Shown here one piece after another: positions 1 to 8,909 of a stretch of DNA of 59,242 nucleotides. The stretch spans positions 1 through 59,242 of the forward strand of contig JADLDI010000155.1 in the NCBI GenBank assembly GCA_020846745.1, given 5' to 3'. How positions within the stretch are numbered: the first letter of the stretch is position 1; each line of letters begins with the position of its first letter. A program made the position numbers and the translations under genes. Source of the stretch: Bryobacterales bacterium. GTDB taxonomy: Bacteria > Acidobacteriota > Terriglobia > Bryobacterales > Bryobacteraceae. The notes beneath the pieces were generated by a model. That model saw nothing but the letters and a program-made list of their open reading frames with translations. It had not been told where the DNA came from and searched no databases.

Positions 1-2
1 CC

Positions 3-155
3 GCCGCTACCCAAACCAAATCAACAACTTGCGAGACGAAATCCCCACAGCCTCCGCAAGTCGGCCGCAACACCCCCTGTCCCTGCGGCTCCGGCCAAAA
101 GTACAAGCGCTGCTGCGGCGTCAACGCCCCGCCCATCTACAACAATGCCGCGTAA
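3..155 (+). CDS. SEC-C motif protein, C-terminal fragment
   Basis: The left edge cuts this gene; only its last 50 codons are present, in the frame starting at base 3 and ending at TAA 153-155. The tail contains a classic SEC-C zinc motif, CPCGSGQKYKRCC, about 15 residues before the end. In SecA and many other proteins this motif binds one zinc and mediates contact with partners such as SecB or the ribosome. The preceding visible residues are Thr/Pro/Gln rich and look like a flexible linker. The parent protein cannot be named: SecA usually ends soon after this motif too, but SEC-C tails occur on many unrelated proteins. Confidence 0.7.
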   Translation, partial: AATQTKSTTCETKSPQPPQVGRNTPCPCGSGQKYKRCCGVNAPPIYNNAA

Positions 156-179
156 AACTTGTGGCATCAACCTAATATG

Positions 180-191
180 GAGTATATACTC
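180..191. promoter_or_regulatory. Perfect 12-bp palindrome at the antitoxin start (probable autoregulatory operator)
   Basis: GAGTATATACTC is a perfect palindrome lying 5 bases before the antitoxin ATG. It contains TATACT (185-190), a good -10 hexamer, exactly 6 bases before the ATG, so the transcript may be leaderless. The 9-mer ATATGGAGT occurs on both sides, at 175-183 and 195-203, with a 20-base (two helical turn) period. Antitoxins with an N-terminal HTH normally repress their own promoter, which fits this arrangement. Operator function is inferred. Confidence 0.5.
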
Positions 192-196
192 TAGAT

Positions 197-649
197 ATGG
201 AGTCGCCGCGCCGCCGCCTCAATCCCTTCCTCCCCAATCCCGCGCCCACTCCACCCGACGAACGCGCCGACCCCAAAACCCGCCGCCGCCTCTCCGCTCC
301 TGCCATGCGCAGCTTCTTCCACCTTACCGATGCCTGGCGGCTCTCCGGCGATCAGCAGCGAGCCCTGCTCGGGTGGCCCCCCGAGTCGACCTTCTATAAG
401 TACAAGTCCGGCCAGGTCGCGACCCTCTCCTACGACACCCTGGTCCGCATCTCCCTCCTGCTCGGCATCTATAAGGACCTCCACATCCTCTACCCCGAAG
501 CCGACCTCGCCGATCGCTGGATCCACCTCCCGAACTCAAACCCGCTGTTCGGCGGCCAACCGGCGGTCGTCCTCATGACCGAGGGCGGTATCGATGGCCT
601 GTATCAAGTCCGCCGCCTGCTCGATTCCCGTCGCGGAGCCTGGGCCTGA
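197..649 (+). CDS. Xre/MbcA/ParS-type antitoxin (DUF2384)
   Basis: The 150-residue protein has the two-part build of antitoxins that neutralise RES toxins. A helical HTH-like part (about residues 45-95, including TFYKYKSGQV) is followed by a C-terminal DUF2384 toxin-binding segment (about 110-150, with NPLFGGQPA and LYQVRRLLDSRRG). In characterised pairs the C-terminal segment blocks the toxin active site and the HTH part binds the promoter. It stops one base before the RES gene, so the two are surely co-transcribed. The first 35 residues are Pro/Arg rich and may be disordered; a start at Met37 is possible, but the operator-like palindrome next to ATG 197 favours the longer form. Confidence 0.85.
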   Translation: MESPRRRLNPFLPNPAPTPPDERADPKTRRRLSAPAMRSFFHLTDAWRLSGDQQRALLGWPPESTFYKYKSGQVATLSYDTLVRISLLLGIYKDLHILYPEADLADRWIHLPNSNPLFGGQPAVVLMTEGGIDGLYQVRRLLDSRRGAWA

Positions 650-650
650 C

Positions 651-1322
651 ATGCTCCCGCCCCTCACTGCCGTCCGCCTCACCGGCACCTGCCGTTTGGT
701 CCCGAGCCTCTACCCGTCCGAAGGGATACTCGACCGGATCGCACTGCCTGACGATCTTTCGGCCATCATCGAACTCGAATCCTGGACCAACGACCGCGTT
801 TCAACCGAACTCGGCATCCTCCACCGCCTGCCCAAGTCCGAATGGGTCACCGGCAAACCGATGTCGAGCGTCGTCATGGCCGCCTTCTGCCACCCCCGGC
901 CCACCGGCGGTCGGTTCAACTCGCCCGACCGTGGAGCCTGGTACGCCGCCGCCACCCTCGACGCCGCTCACGCCGAGGTAATCTACCACCGCACAAAAGA
1001 GCTAACCGAGATCGGTGTCCTCGAAACCCGCGTCCAGATGCGCCTCTACACCGCCGACTTCCACACGACACTTTCCGACATCCGCGCCGACATTCCGGAA
1101 CATGTCCCCTACCATGATCCTATTAGCTACACGGCATCCCAAGCCCTCGCCGCGCAACTCCTTGCGGAAGGCGCCAACGGCATCATCTACCGTAGCGTCC
1201 GACATCCCGGCGGCGAATGCGTCGCCTGCTTCCGCCCCAAACTCGTCAAATCCGTCCGCCCCGCAGCCCACTTCGAATACCGCTGGACCGGCGCCCCCAC
1301 CCCGAACGTTCGCAAGCTCTAA
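651..1322 (+). CDS. RES-domain toxin (NAD+-degrading family)
   Basis: This 223-residue protein is the toxin partner of the preceding antitoxin. The RES family is named for conserved Arg, Glu and Ser. Here they appear as GGRFN (Arg88), AHAEV (Glu109) and IIYRSVRHPGGECVA (Ser about 185). Characterised members (MbcT, Res) destroy NAD+ in the cytoplasm and halt growth until the antitoxin is restored. ATG 651 was chosen because it follows the antitoxin stop by one base; an in-frame upstream start at 594 would overlap the antitoxin by more than 50 bases and adds no family sequence. All three signature residues are present, so the toxin should be active; this is inference. Confidence 0.88.
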   Translation: MLPPLTAVRLTGTCRLVPSLYPSEGILDRIALPDDLSAIIELESWTNDRVSTELGILHRLPKSEWVTGKPMSSVVMAAFCHPRPTGGRFNSPDRGAWYAAATLDAAHAEVIYHRTKELTEIGVLETRVQMRLYTADFHTTLSDIRADIPEHVPYHDPISYTASQALAAQLLAEGANGIIYRSVRHPGGECVACFRPKLVKSVRPAAHFEYRWTGAPTPNVRKL

Positions 1323-1368
1323 TCACGGGCGATGCCATTTACGTGTCTGGCGCGGCATACGGGAACGC

Positions 1369-4300
1369 TTACCCGGCCGTGGCGGGCACAGCTTGAGAAA
1401 CCGCAGCGGGCGTACGATCCGGCTCAGCGACAACCGTGCGTGGAACGCGCTCGTGAAGCAGTAACTCGGTGGCCATAACTTCCGGTTCGGCGTGGAAGTA
1501 CTTACGGAACGGCTCGCCTTCCAGAAGGTTACAGGCCCCGAGCAGGCTCATGCCGTGATGGTGAGCCATCCAGCAGCGGATCACTTCGGGCTCGCCTGTT
1601 CCGTAATCGACTGATTCGTAGAACCCGTAGCGCCCGGTCCAGCCGAGTTCCTCCATGCGGCGGAGGTTAGTTACCGCGGCGGTGGGGTCGACGGGGAGGG
1701 CGAGAAAGGTGGAATAAGGCGAGATGACGATTCGCTCGCCTTCGGAGTGGCGCATCGCCAGCGCGGCGATGCCGAACGGAGCATAACCGTAGTCGGCGCC
1801 GCCTTCGGCCGAGCATGCCGATTCGGAAATGCCCCATGGCACTCCGCGGCGGCGTGCATAACGCTTTTGGACCTCCACCACAGGGTTGATGCCTCGTTCG
1901 GTCAAGGTCCCGGCGTACTGGCGCATCCACAAGGCGGGCATCAGGTATTCGAACATCGTGCCGGTCCACGAGAGGAGCACCTGCTGGCCCTGCGCAAGAA
2001 CATGTGCGCGGCCTAAGTGGAACCAGGCTTCCTGCGGAATGTCTCCTTTCGCAATGGCAACGAAGCTCGCCATGCGCGATTCCGAGGCCAGCAGGTCGTA
2101 ACTTGAGGTTTCCATACGGCCGGCGGAAGCGTCATAACCAACGGAGAGCACCTTCCGGCGCGGCTGATATAAGAACCGGAAGTCCGTGTCACGCGCCAAC
2201 AATTGCGCGCGTTCCCCGATATTGTGGAGGTCCGCCTTGGTGCCGCTAAGGAGTTCGGGCCGGCGGGCGTAAGCAAGCGCTGCCTGGCGCAGCGTCCAAA
2301 GACAAGCGACCAGGTTGCCGCTGTCCACGGTGGAAACGAAGCGCGGCGCCAGCGGCTCGAGCGTGTCGATGTCGTACCAGTTATAAAGATGGCCGCAATG
2401 CTTCTCCAGTCGTTCGAGGGTGTCGAGCGTGCTGCGGGTTTGCTCGATAAACTCGGCGATCGTAATCAGGTTCAGCTCTAGCGCCGCGATGCGGGCGTTA
2501 AGCAGCAGGCCCGCATTTGTGGGCGAGAGCCGTCTGGCGGCCAAGCCGTCTTCCCGCACATTGTCGGGAATCAGCCAGTTGGTTTCGGCCGAACTCCAGT
2601 CCCGATAGAACGACCACACAGTTTCAGCATGCCGGCGGACATAACCCTCATCAACGGGACCGAGCCGGCGCTCAACGGCGCTGGGAGCGCGATTTAACCA
2701 CTCGGAGATACCCCGGGCGGCAAACCACAGCAGCAGGATGGGTCCGGCGATGTTGATGGCCTCGGGCCGCCAGTTCCAAAGGGCGATGGCGATGGCGGCC
2801 GCCACAAAGGGCGACCAATCGAGATAGGAGTCGACGGTAGCTTTGCGGCGAGCCGCCGATTCGGCTTCGGCCGCGGTTTCCCACTCGAGAAGGCGCTTTC
2901 TCGTGATGAACACGCGCAAGACCGAACGGCCGATCGCGTCGAGCGAAAGCATGGCCTGGTGGAGCAGGAAAACAAGGGATAACACCGCCACCAGGTTTCC
3001 CTTGATGAAGTTACTGGTTACTTCGCGCGCCCAACCGCTAAATCCCGGAGCGCCGATAGGAGCTCGCAATAACGAGAAGAGAAGGTTCGAGTAGACAGGG
3101 ATGAACAGCATCAATAGTGAGGAAGCCGTCCAGAACCCTGGGTCGCCGGGCAGATAGAACCAGCCCGCGAGCAGAAACAGGGCGGTTGCAGGTTCGATGA
3201 GGCTGCGGCGCAAGTTGTCGAGGATCTTCCAACGCGAGATCACGCTGATAGGGTTCGCGATCAGGCTGCCATGGAAATCGGGCACACGGTTGAACAGCCA
3301 CCGCATGATCTGCCAGTCGCCGCGTACCCAACGATGTTTGCGGCGGCTATAAGCGCTGAAGTGCGATGGGTAGTCGTCGATCAGTTCGATATCGGAGGCC
3401 AGCCCCACGCGCGCATAAGCGCCTTCGATGAGGTCGTGACTCAGCAATGCGTTTTCCGGGAAGCGCTGTTGGATCACCTGGCGGAACGTATCCACTTCAT
3501 AGATGCCTTTGCCGGTAAAGATACCCTCGCCGAACAGGTCCTGGTAAACATCGGAGATTGCGCGGGTATAGATGTCAAAGCCAGTCTGGCCGGAGTATAA
3601 GGCCGCGAGGTGGCTGCGCGACGCCGAATCGATACTGATCCCGATGCGCGGCTGCAAGATGCCGTAGCCTTCCACAACCATGTTGGTACGTTGGTCGACG
3701 ACCGCTCGATTCAGAGGGTGTGTGATCGTACCGACGAGTCTGGCGGCGGCTCCGCGTGGTAGCTGAGTATCGGAGTCGAGCGTGATCACATACCGTATGG
3801 TCTGCAGAATCGAGATCTCGCCCGCCTTGACGGGGAAGCTGTCGAAACTGCCCCGGAGCAACTGGTTGAGGTCGAGCAACTTGCCGCGCTTCCGCTCCCA
3901 ACCCATCCAGCGGTCTTCAGAGGGGTTATAAACGCGGCGGCGATGCAATAGCAGAAACGGTTGATGTCCGCCCGCACCGTAGCGGTGATTCAACCCTTCA
4001 ATAAGTTCGCGCCCTAAGTCAACGAGAGGCTCCGCTGTGGCGGGTTCGTCGGAATCCGGCGAATCGGTCACGAGGGCGAAGTAGAGGTTCCGGTCGCGGT
4101 TGGCGAGGAACCGAATCTCCAGGTCGAGAACGAGGTTGCGGACTTGCGGCTCGTTCAGAAGCAATGACGGAACCGCTACCAGGGTAGCGTGTTCTTCCGG
4201 AATACCCTGTGAGTAGTCGAGTTTGGGGAGCGCACGCGGACGGATAAGAGAGGTAACGATACTGTTCATCACGTCCACTCCCGCCTGGGTGGCCGGAACG

Positions 4301-5220
4301 ATCAACAGCAAAGCGACCACGCTGATCGGTGTAAGTGTCTCCAGTTGACTGAGCAGGAATCCGACAATACAAAGCGCGACCAGTTCGACACCGATGATGT
4401 AAAAGTCAGTACGATGGCTAGTGATCGCCTTGCGTATTCGATCGTCGAACGGAGGCTTATAGCCGATCGCGCTTTCCAGTTGGGGGACACCGCCATCGAG
4501 GAGGTAATAGCCCACATGTGCGCGCCGCAACTGGGCACGAGTAGTTGACTCAAGGCGGGCGGCCTGTTCGGCCAGCAGGATAGCGGTTGCCGCCACCTGT
4601 GTTTCCGTTCTTTCGGAATCGCGGGCCAGGCGGGATACAGCCTTACGATACAGGTCGCGGCTGTCGTAGTCCATACTAGCGAAGGCGCCGGCCGGGTCTG
4701 TCCGGAGTACCCGATCAGCAAGGCTGACGGCCTCAAATAGATCTTTCCAAACGGCCTCTCCGATCAACCGGAGACTGGAGGCGACGACGGCGCTGTCGGC
4801 CTGCGGCAGTTCTTCGAGCAGCACGTACTGGAGGGCGGGCTTCAGTGCCCATATCTCCCCCATTTCGAGTTCCTGCGCCCGCTGATAGGCGTCGATGAAT
4901 TGAATCAGACTCGATTCTGTGAACTGATAACGCACGGCCTGCAAGTAGCGGCGCGCAAGCACCATTACGCGCGGCTCCGCACCCAGGCATGGATATTCGC
5001 GCAAGCTCCGGTCGAGCTTATCGACTTCCTTCAGGGCTGTCCGCACCAGCCGCTTGTGTTCGCCGGGCACCGAGCTTAGGGTTTGGGTGGTGTCCAAATG
5101 ACGCAATCGGCATACCTTACTCGCCTGTGTAACCGCAATCCCCGCGGCCTCTATACCGGCGCGCGACACAAGGTCGTCGGTGGCGAGCGTTAAATCGGGA
5201 GTGATGGATTGTTGCGTCAT
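1369..5220 (-). CDS. Cyclic beta-1,2-glucan synthase-like protein (GT84 plus cyclisation domain) without GH94
   Basis: This 1283-residue membrane protein matches the front half of NdvB/ChvB-type glucan synthases. Membrane segments lie near residue 280-330 and 690-870. The GT84 glycosyltransferase part has the metal-binding LDSDTQLPRG near residue 480 and the RRKHRWVRGDW acceptor motif near 630. A glycoamylase-like cyclisation domain (GH189) follows from about residue 1000, with ESACSAEGGADYGYAPFG and AHHHGMSLLG. Full NdvB proteins are about 2800 residues and end in a GH94 phosphorylase that sets chain length; here the protein stops soon after the cyclisation domain. The start is ATG 5220, which overlaps the exporter stop as ATGA. 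The reading frame continues upstream to 5517, but that stretch lies inside the exporter gene and is Arg/Pro-rich noise. Confidence 0.85.
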   Translation of the reverse strand: MTQQSITPDLTLATDDLVSRAGIEAAGIAVTQASKVCRLRHLDTTQTLSSVPGEHKRLVRTALKEVDKLDRSLREYPCLGAEPRVMVLARRYLQAVRYQFTESSLIQFIDAYQRAQELEMGEIWALKPALQYVLLEELPQADSAVVASSLRLIGEAVWKDLFEAVSLADRVLRTDPAGAFASMDYDSRDLYRKAVSRLARDSERTETQVAATAILLAEQAARLESTTRAQLRRAHVGYYLLDGGVPQLESAIGYKPPFDDRIRKAITSHRTDFYIIGVELVALCIVGFLLSQLETLTPISVVALLLIVPATQAGVDVMNSIVTSLIRPRALPKLDYSQGIPEEHATLVAVPSLLLNEPQVRNLVLDLEIRFLANRDRNLYFALVTDSPDSDEPATAEPLVDLGRELIEGLNHRYGAGGHQPFLLLHRRRVYNPSEDRWMGWERKRGKLLDLNQLLRGSFDSFPVKAGEISILQTIRYVITLDSDTQLPRGAAARLVGTITHPLNRAVVDQRTNMVVEGYGILQPRIGISIDSASRSHLAALYSGQTGFDIYTRAISDVYQDLFGEGIFTGKGIYEVDTFRQVIQQRFPENALLSHDLIEGAYARVGLASDIELIDDYPSHFSAYSRRKHRWVRGDWQIMRWLFNRVPDFHGSLIANPISVISRWKILDNLRRSLIEPATALFLLAGWFYLPGDPGFWTASSLLMLFIPVYSNLLFSLLRAPIGAPGFSGWAREVTSNFIKGNLVAVLSLVFLLHQAMLSLDAIGRSVLRVFITRKRLLEWETAAEAESAARRKATVDSYLDWSPFVAAAIAIALWNWRPEAINIAGPILLLWFAARGISEWLNRAPSAVERRLGPVDEGYVRRHAETVWSFYRDWSSAETNWLIPDNVREDGLAARRLSPTNAGLLLNARIAALELNLITIAEFIEQTRSTLDTLERLEKHCGHLYNWYDIDTLEPLAPRFVSTVDSGNLVACLWTLRQAALAYARRPELLSGTKADLHNIGERAQLLARDTDFRFLYQPRRKVLSVGYDASAGRMETSSYDLLASESRMASFVAIAKGDIPQEAWFHLGRAHVLAQGQQVLLSWTGTMFEYLMPALWMRQYAGTLTERGINPVVEVQKRYARRRGVPWGISESACSAEGGADYGYAPFGIAALAMRHSEGERIVISPYSTFLALPVDPTAAVTNLRRMEELGWTGRYGFYESVDYGTGEPEVIRCWMAHHHGMSLLGACNLLEGEPFRKYFHAEPEVMATELLLHERVPRTVVAEPDRTPAAVSQAVPATAG

Positions 5221-7031
5221 CGGTAACTGGAAGCCTGTAACTCGAACATCTCGGCGTATTGGCCGCCGAGGGCCATCAATTGTGTGTGGCTGCCGTGCTC
5301 GGCAATTCGGCCGTCGGCCAGCACGACAATCCGGTCCGCCATGCGAACGGTGGAGAAGCGGTGGGAAATCAGCAGTGCCATCTTTCCTTGTGTCAACTCG
5401 GCGAAGCGTTGGAACACCTCGTACTCGGCGCGGGCGTCGAGCGCGGCGGTGGGCTCGTCGAGAATCAGCAATTGCGCTTCGCGTAGATAGGCGCGGGCCA
5501 GCGCTACTTTCTGCCACTCTCCGCCGGAGAGGTCAACACCGCCCTCAAATCGGCGTCCAAGCAATTGGTCGTAGCCGTGGGGCAGGCGGTTGATGACCGC
5601 GTCGGCGAGACTTTTGCGGGCGGCGCGCTCGATGTTTCCGTTGGCGGGACTATCGATGCGGCCAACAGCGATGTTCTCGCGGGCGGTCATCTCATAACGC
5701 ATGAAGTCTTGAAAGATGACGCCGATTTCGTGGTGCAAGTCATCGAGGTCATAGTCGCGAAGATCGATGCCGTCGAGCAAAATACGGCCTTCCGAGGGAT
5801 CGTACAGGCGGGTAAGAAGCTTCACGATTGTCGTTTTGCCCTGGCCGTTTTCTCCGATAAGGGCGATGCGCTCGCCGGGTTCGATACGGAAATTGAAGCG
5901 GTCGAGCACGCGACGGTCCGTGCCAGGGTAGCGGAACGAGACATTCTGAAAGTCGAAGCCGTCGCGGACAGGCCGGGGCGCGGGCAGGGCGCCGGGTTTG
6001 GATTCGATGGTGGGGCGCACTCGCAGGAATTCGACGAGGTCCGTCAGGAACAACGACTGGTCGGCAATGCTTGAGAACGTGGCGAACACGCTCTGCAGAT
6101 TGGCGCTCGCACCGGCGATGGCACCGGCGAGTAACTGGAGGCTGCCCCAACTCAAGTCGCCTGTAACGGTTCGGTAGATCACGTAGGCGTAGGCGCCGTA
6201 ATAGCCGGTGGTGCTGAGAATGCTGAGCAATGCTCCGGCTCCAAGGCGGCGGCGGGCCAGGGCTACGTTCTGTTCGTATATGGTATCGGAAAGGTTGGCG
6301 TATTCACGAGTAAAGAAACTGTGGAGCCCAAAGAGTTTGAGTTCCTTGGCCGACTCCTTGCTGGCTCCGAGCACGCGCAGGTAATCCAACTGACGCCGTA
6401 TGGGGGTTTGCCGGATATTCAGTGAATAGCCGAGAAAGGCGAAGTGGCTTTCGCCGAGAAAGGCCGGCAGCACAGCCAGCACAAGCACCGCGAGCAGCCA
6501 AGGCGAGAACCAGAAGACAGTGGCCGAAAGACTGGCGGCAACGATCATCTGCTGAAGTATGGTTCCCATGGCCTGGATCATGGCGATGCGATCGGTGGCC
6601 TGGACGCGGGCCCGCTCCAAACGGTCGTAAAACACGGGATCTTCGTAGGCCTGCAGGTCGAGGCGTGAGGCGTGTTCCATGACACGAACACTGACGTGGC
6701 GAGTAAACCGGTCAGCCAGCAGGGCGTCGAAGTAGCCGATACCACGCCCGAGAATCGCACCGGTCGTCGCGAGCGCAAATTCAAGGCCCACCCACAACCA
6801 GAAACGGTCGGCAAGAGGGGCGCCTGTGGAACGCGCCTGGATTGCGTCGAGTATCCATTTTGAGACGGCGAGCATGCTGACGGGCACGAGCGCGGCAAGC
6901 AGGCGCAGGAGGAGGTTGCCGCCGACTACCGCGCCACCGGCGTTCCAAACGATTTGTAGCAATGGGGGAACGTTGCGCAACGCACGCACACGCTCGTGCC
7001 ACCCTGCCCAGAAGGTACGTTGTTCCTCCAT
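5217..7031 (-). CDS. ABC exporter, fused permease-ATPase, possibly for beta-glucan
   Basis: The 604-residue half-transporter has an N-terminal six-helix exporter domain (about 30-335) and a C-terminal ATPase. Walker A is GENGQGKTT near residue 397, the signature is LSGGEWQKVALARA near 500, and Walker B LLILDEPTAALD follows, with the switch His in SHRF. As a homodimer it would move a substrate outward across the inner membrane. Its stop overlaps the start of the glucan-synthase-like gene by 4 bases. In Rhizobiaceae a synthase (NdvB/ChvB) is paired with an ABC exporter (NdvA/ChvA) of the same build, so glucan export is the natural guess, though the ATPase fold alone does not reveal substrate. 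Confidence 0.85.
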   Translation of the reverse strand: MEEQRTFWAGWHERVRALRNVPPLLQIVWNAGGAVVGGNLLLRLLAALVPVSMLAVSKWILDAIQARSTGAPLADRFWLWVGLEFALATTGAILGRGIGYFDALLADRFTRHVSVRVMEHASRLDLQAYEDPVFYDRLERARVQATDRIAMIQAMGTILQQMIVAASLSATVFWFSPWLLAVLVLAVLPAFLGESHFAFLGYSLNIRQTPIRRQLDYLRVLGASKESAKELKLFGLHSFFTREYANLSDTIYEQNVALARRRLGAGALLSILSTTGYYGAYAYVIYRTVTGDLSWGSLQLLAGAIAGASANLQSVFATFSSIADQSLFLTDLVEFLRVRPTIESKPGALPAPRPVRDGFDFQNVSFRYPGTDRRVLDRFNFRIEPGERIALIGENGQGKTTIVKLLTRLYDPSEGRILLDGIDLRDYDLDDLHHEIGVIFQDFMRYEMTARENIAVGRIDSPANGNIERAARKSLADAVINRLPHGYDQLLGRRFEGGVDLSGGEWQKVALARAYLREAQLLILDEPTAALDARAEYEVFQRFAELTQGKMALLISHRFSTVRMADRIVVLADGRIAEHGSHTQLMALGGQYAEMFELQASSYR

Positions 7032-7294
7032 CTCAGAAGTCCTGAAGGGTGCACGTCACGGGCCAGAGAAACGGGGTGCGATTCATTACGGCACGCGGAA
7101 GCCGGCTGTGCTTGACGTTACGCAGCCGATACATTTAGGCGGTTCGACGCCGGGGGGAGGCTTACATTTTTGCGCTCGGTATCAGCAATCGGAGAGACGG
7201 AGCAACAAACGAAGATTGAGCATTCGCCAGTTGCGCTTGTAGAACCTGATGTGCGGTTACGCACGGAGCGGGCAGGCTATGCTAAAAGCTAAGC

Positions 7295-8260
7295 ATGTCC
7301 GATTCTCTGTCTCGCCGCTTGTTTCTCGCCGCCACGGCCGCGGCGCCCGCGTTGACGCCTACGCCGGCACTGGCCAAAGAACTGACTCTGGAAGGGATCT
7401 TCGTCATCATGCAGACGCCATTTCTGCAGAATCTCGAGATCGACGAAGAGTCGCTCGCGAAGGAGTCCGACTTTCTGGCGCGCTGCCGGGTGCATGGCGT
7501 GGTTTGGCCGGCGGGAGCTGGGGAGACTAAGGCAATTTCGTACAAAGAACGCCTGCGCTACTCCGAGACCGTGGTGAAGAACGCCAAGGGGCGCACCACG
7601 GTGCTGATTGGGGTACACGGCGTGAATAAGTTTGAAGCGATGGAGTATGCACGTCACGCGGAGAAGATCGGGGCGGATGGGATCCATGCGCTGGGTCCGA
7701 ACGACGAGTCGGCCGATGCCGAGATCCACGCGGACTACTTCGAGGCGATTGCCTCGGTTTGCAAGCTACCGCTATCGATTCAGGTTTCCTCGGGTGCGAT
7801 GTCGACAGAGTTCCTGATGCGGCTTGGTGAGAAGATTCCGACGTTCCGGATCGCGAAACTGGAAGGCGGCAACGTCCCGCACGACGTGACGAAGATTGTG
7901 AAGGCGGGTCGCAAGCTGATTCCTTCAACGGGCGGCGGCGCGATGAATCTGATCAACGAGATGGAGCGGAACGGCGGCGGTACCATGGCGGGCGCCGGGT
8001 TAGCGGATATCCAGACGGAGATCTGGGATCTGTACCACGCAGGTAAGAAGAAAGAGGCTCGCGATCTGTTCATGAAATTCCTGCTATCGGCCGTTTTGGA
8101 GCGCCGGACAACTTACGTGATTCAGAAGGAGATTCTGAAGCGGCGCGGCATCTTCAAGACGACCGTGATGCGGAATACGCGGACGTTCAAGATGGACGCG
8201 GACGATCTACGCGAGTTAGATCAGATTATGGAGATGTTGAAGCCGCATTTCCGGGCTTAG
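7295..8260 (+). CDS. Exported DHDPS/NAL-family protein with altered active site
   Basis: A 321-residue (beta/alpha)8 protein of the dihydrodipicolinate synthase family. It starts with an export signal of Tat-like type (SRRLFLAATAAAPAL, cleavage expected after ALA near residue 27), which is unusual for this cytoplasmic aldolase family. The Schiff-base lysine appears kept (RIAKLEGG). The catalytic Tyr that normally precedes a Pro-Ser/Ala loop is replaced (LSIQVSSGAMS), and the usual Gly-Thr-Thr-Gly-Glu motif reads PAGAGET. It may therefore act on an unusual substrate or not be an aldolase. No strong ribosome site precedes ATG 7295; TATGCT at about 7277 could be its -10 element. Confidence 0.75.
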   Translation: MSDSLSRRLFLAATAAAPALTPTPALAKELTLEGIFVIMQTPFLQNLEIDEESLAKESDFLARCRVHGVVWPAGAGETKAISYKERLRYSETVVKNAKGRTTVLIGVHGVNKFEAMEYARHAEKIGADGIHALGPNDESADAEIHADYFEAIASVCKLPLSIQVSSGAMSTEFLMRLGEKIPTFRIAKLEGGNVPHDVTKIVKAGRKLIPSTGGGAMNLINEMERNGGGTMAGAGLADIQTEIWDLYHAGKKKEARDLFMKFLLSAVLERRTTYVIQKEILKRRGIFKTTVMRNTRTFKMDADDLRELDQIMEMLKPHFRA

Positions 8261-8261
8261 C

Positions 8262-8909
8262 TTAGCTTTCCAGCCAGGATTGGGCGCGGCGGTGCACGGG
8301 GCCGGTGACGGCTCCTTGCAGGATGGGGTCGGCGGTGGAACGCATGTGGGCCAATAGCTTGGTACGGAGATCGTTGAGGACGGGGGGGGCGCCGGCTTCG
8401 CGCGCCAGGTCCGCTTGTTCCCAGGGGTCGCGTTGGAGTTCGTATAACTCGAAGGGCGGGTGATACGCAAGGGCGTGGTTTGCCGGAACCACGGTATCGG
8501 AGCGGGGACGCCACGATTGGGACGGGTCCATGAAGGCGGGTGCGCTGGTGAAGTTGACGATCAGCTTGTGTGTTTCCGTGCGAATGCTGCGGTGAAGGTC
8601 CCAGGCGAAATCGGCGTGGGTGAGGCCCATAACACCGTTCGAGTGCGGATAACGGCCGGTGAAGATGGACGAGCGCGACGGACTGCACTGGGGGGCAGTG
8701 CAGAAACTGCGCTCGAACAGCACGCCTTCAGCGGCGAGCCGGTCGAGGTTAGGGGACTGAACCCCAGTTACTCCGTAGGCGTGGAGGTGCCGGCCGAGGT
8801 CGTGACAGTGGAGCAGCAGGATGTTCGGCTTGGCCGGGGCAGGCGGCGCGGGGGTGATCAACGGAGAGGAGAGCGCGGCCGCGACCGTCCGGCGGGTTAT
8901 CGGATCCAT
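8262..8909 (-). pseudogene. Sulfatase with large in-frame internal deletion
   Basis: The first 105 residues are a good sulfatase N-terminus: signal-like start, metal-binding NILLLHCHDLG, the formylglycine motif CSPSRSSIFTGRYPHSNGV, and THADFAWDLH. The sequence then jumps directly into a sulfatase C-terminus (RSIRTETHKLIVNF ... YELQRDPWEQADLA). Family members are usually 430-500 residues; this one is 215, so roughly half of the catalytic domain, including further metal and substrate ligands, is absent. The frame is intact across the junction near base 8598. It overlaps the stop of the upstream metallohydrolase gene by one base. Probably a decayed gene, although the open frame could still give a stable protein. 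Confidence 0.75.

Noticed and set aside
5221..5517. N-terminal extension of the glucan-synthase frame
   Set aside because: It lies wholly inside the exporter gene on the same strand in another frame, is Arg/Pro rich, and the ATGA junction at 5217-5220 gives a better start.
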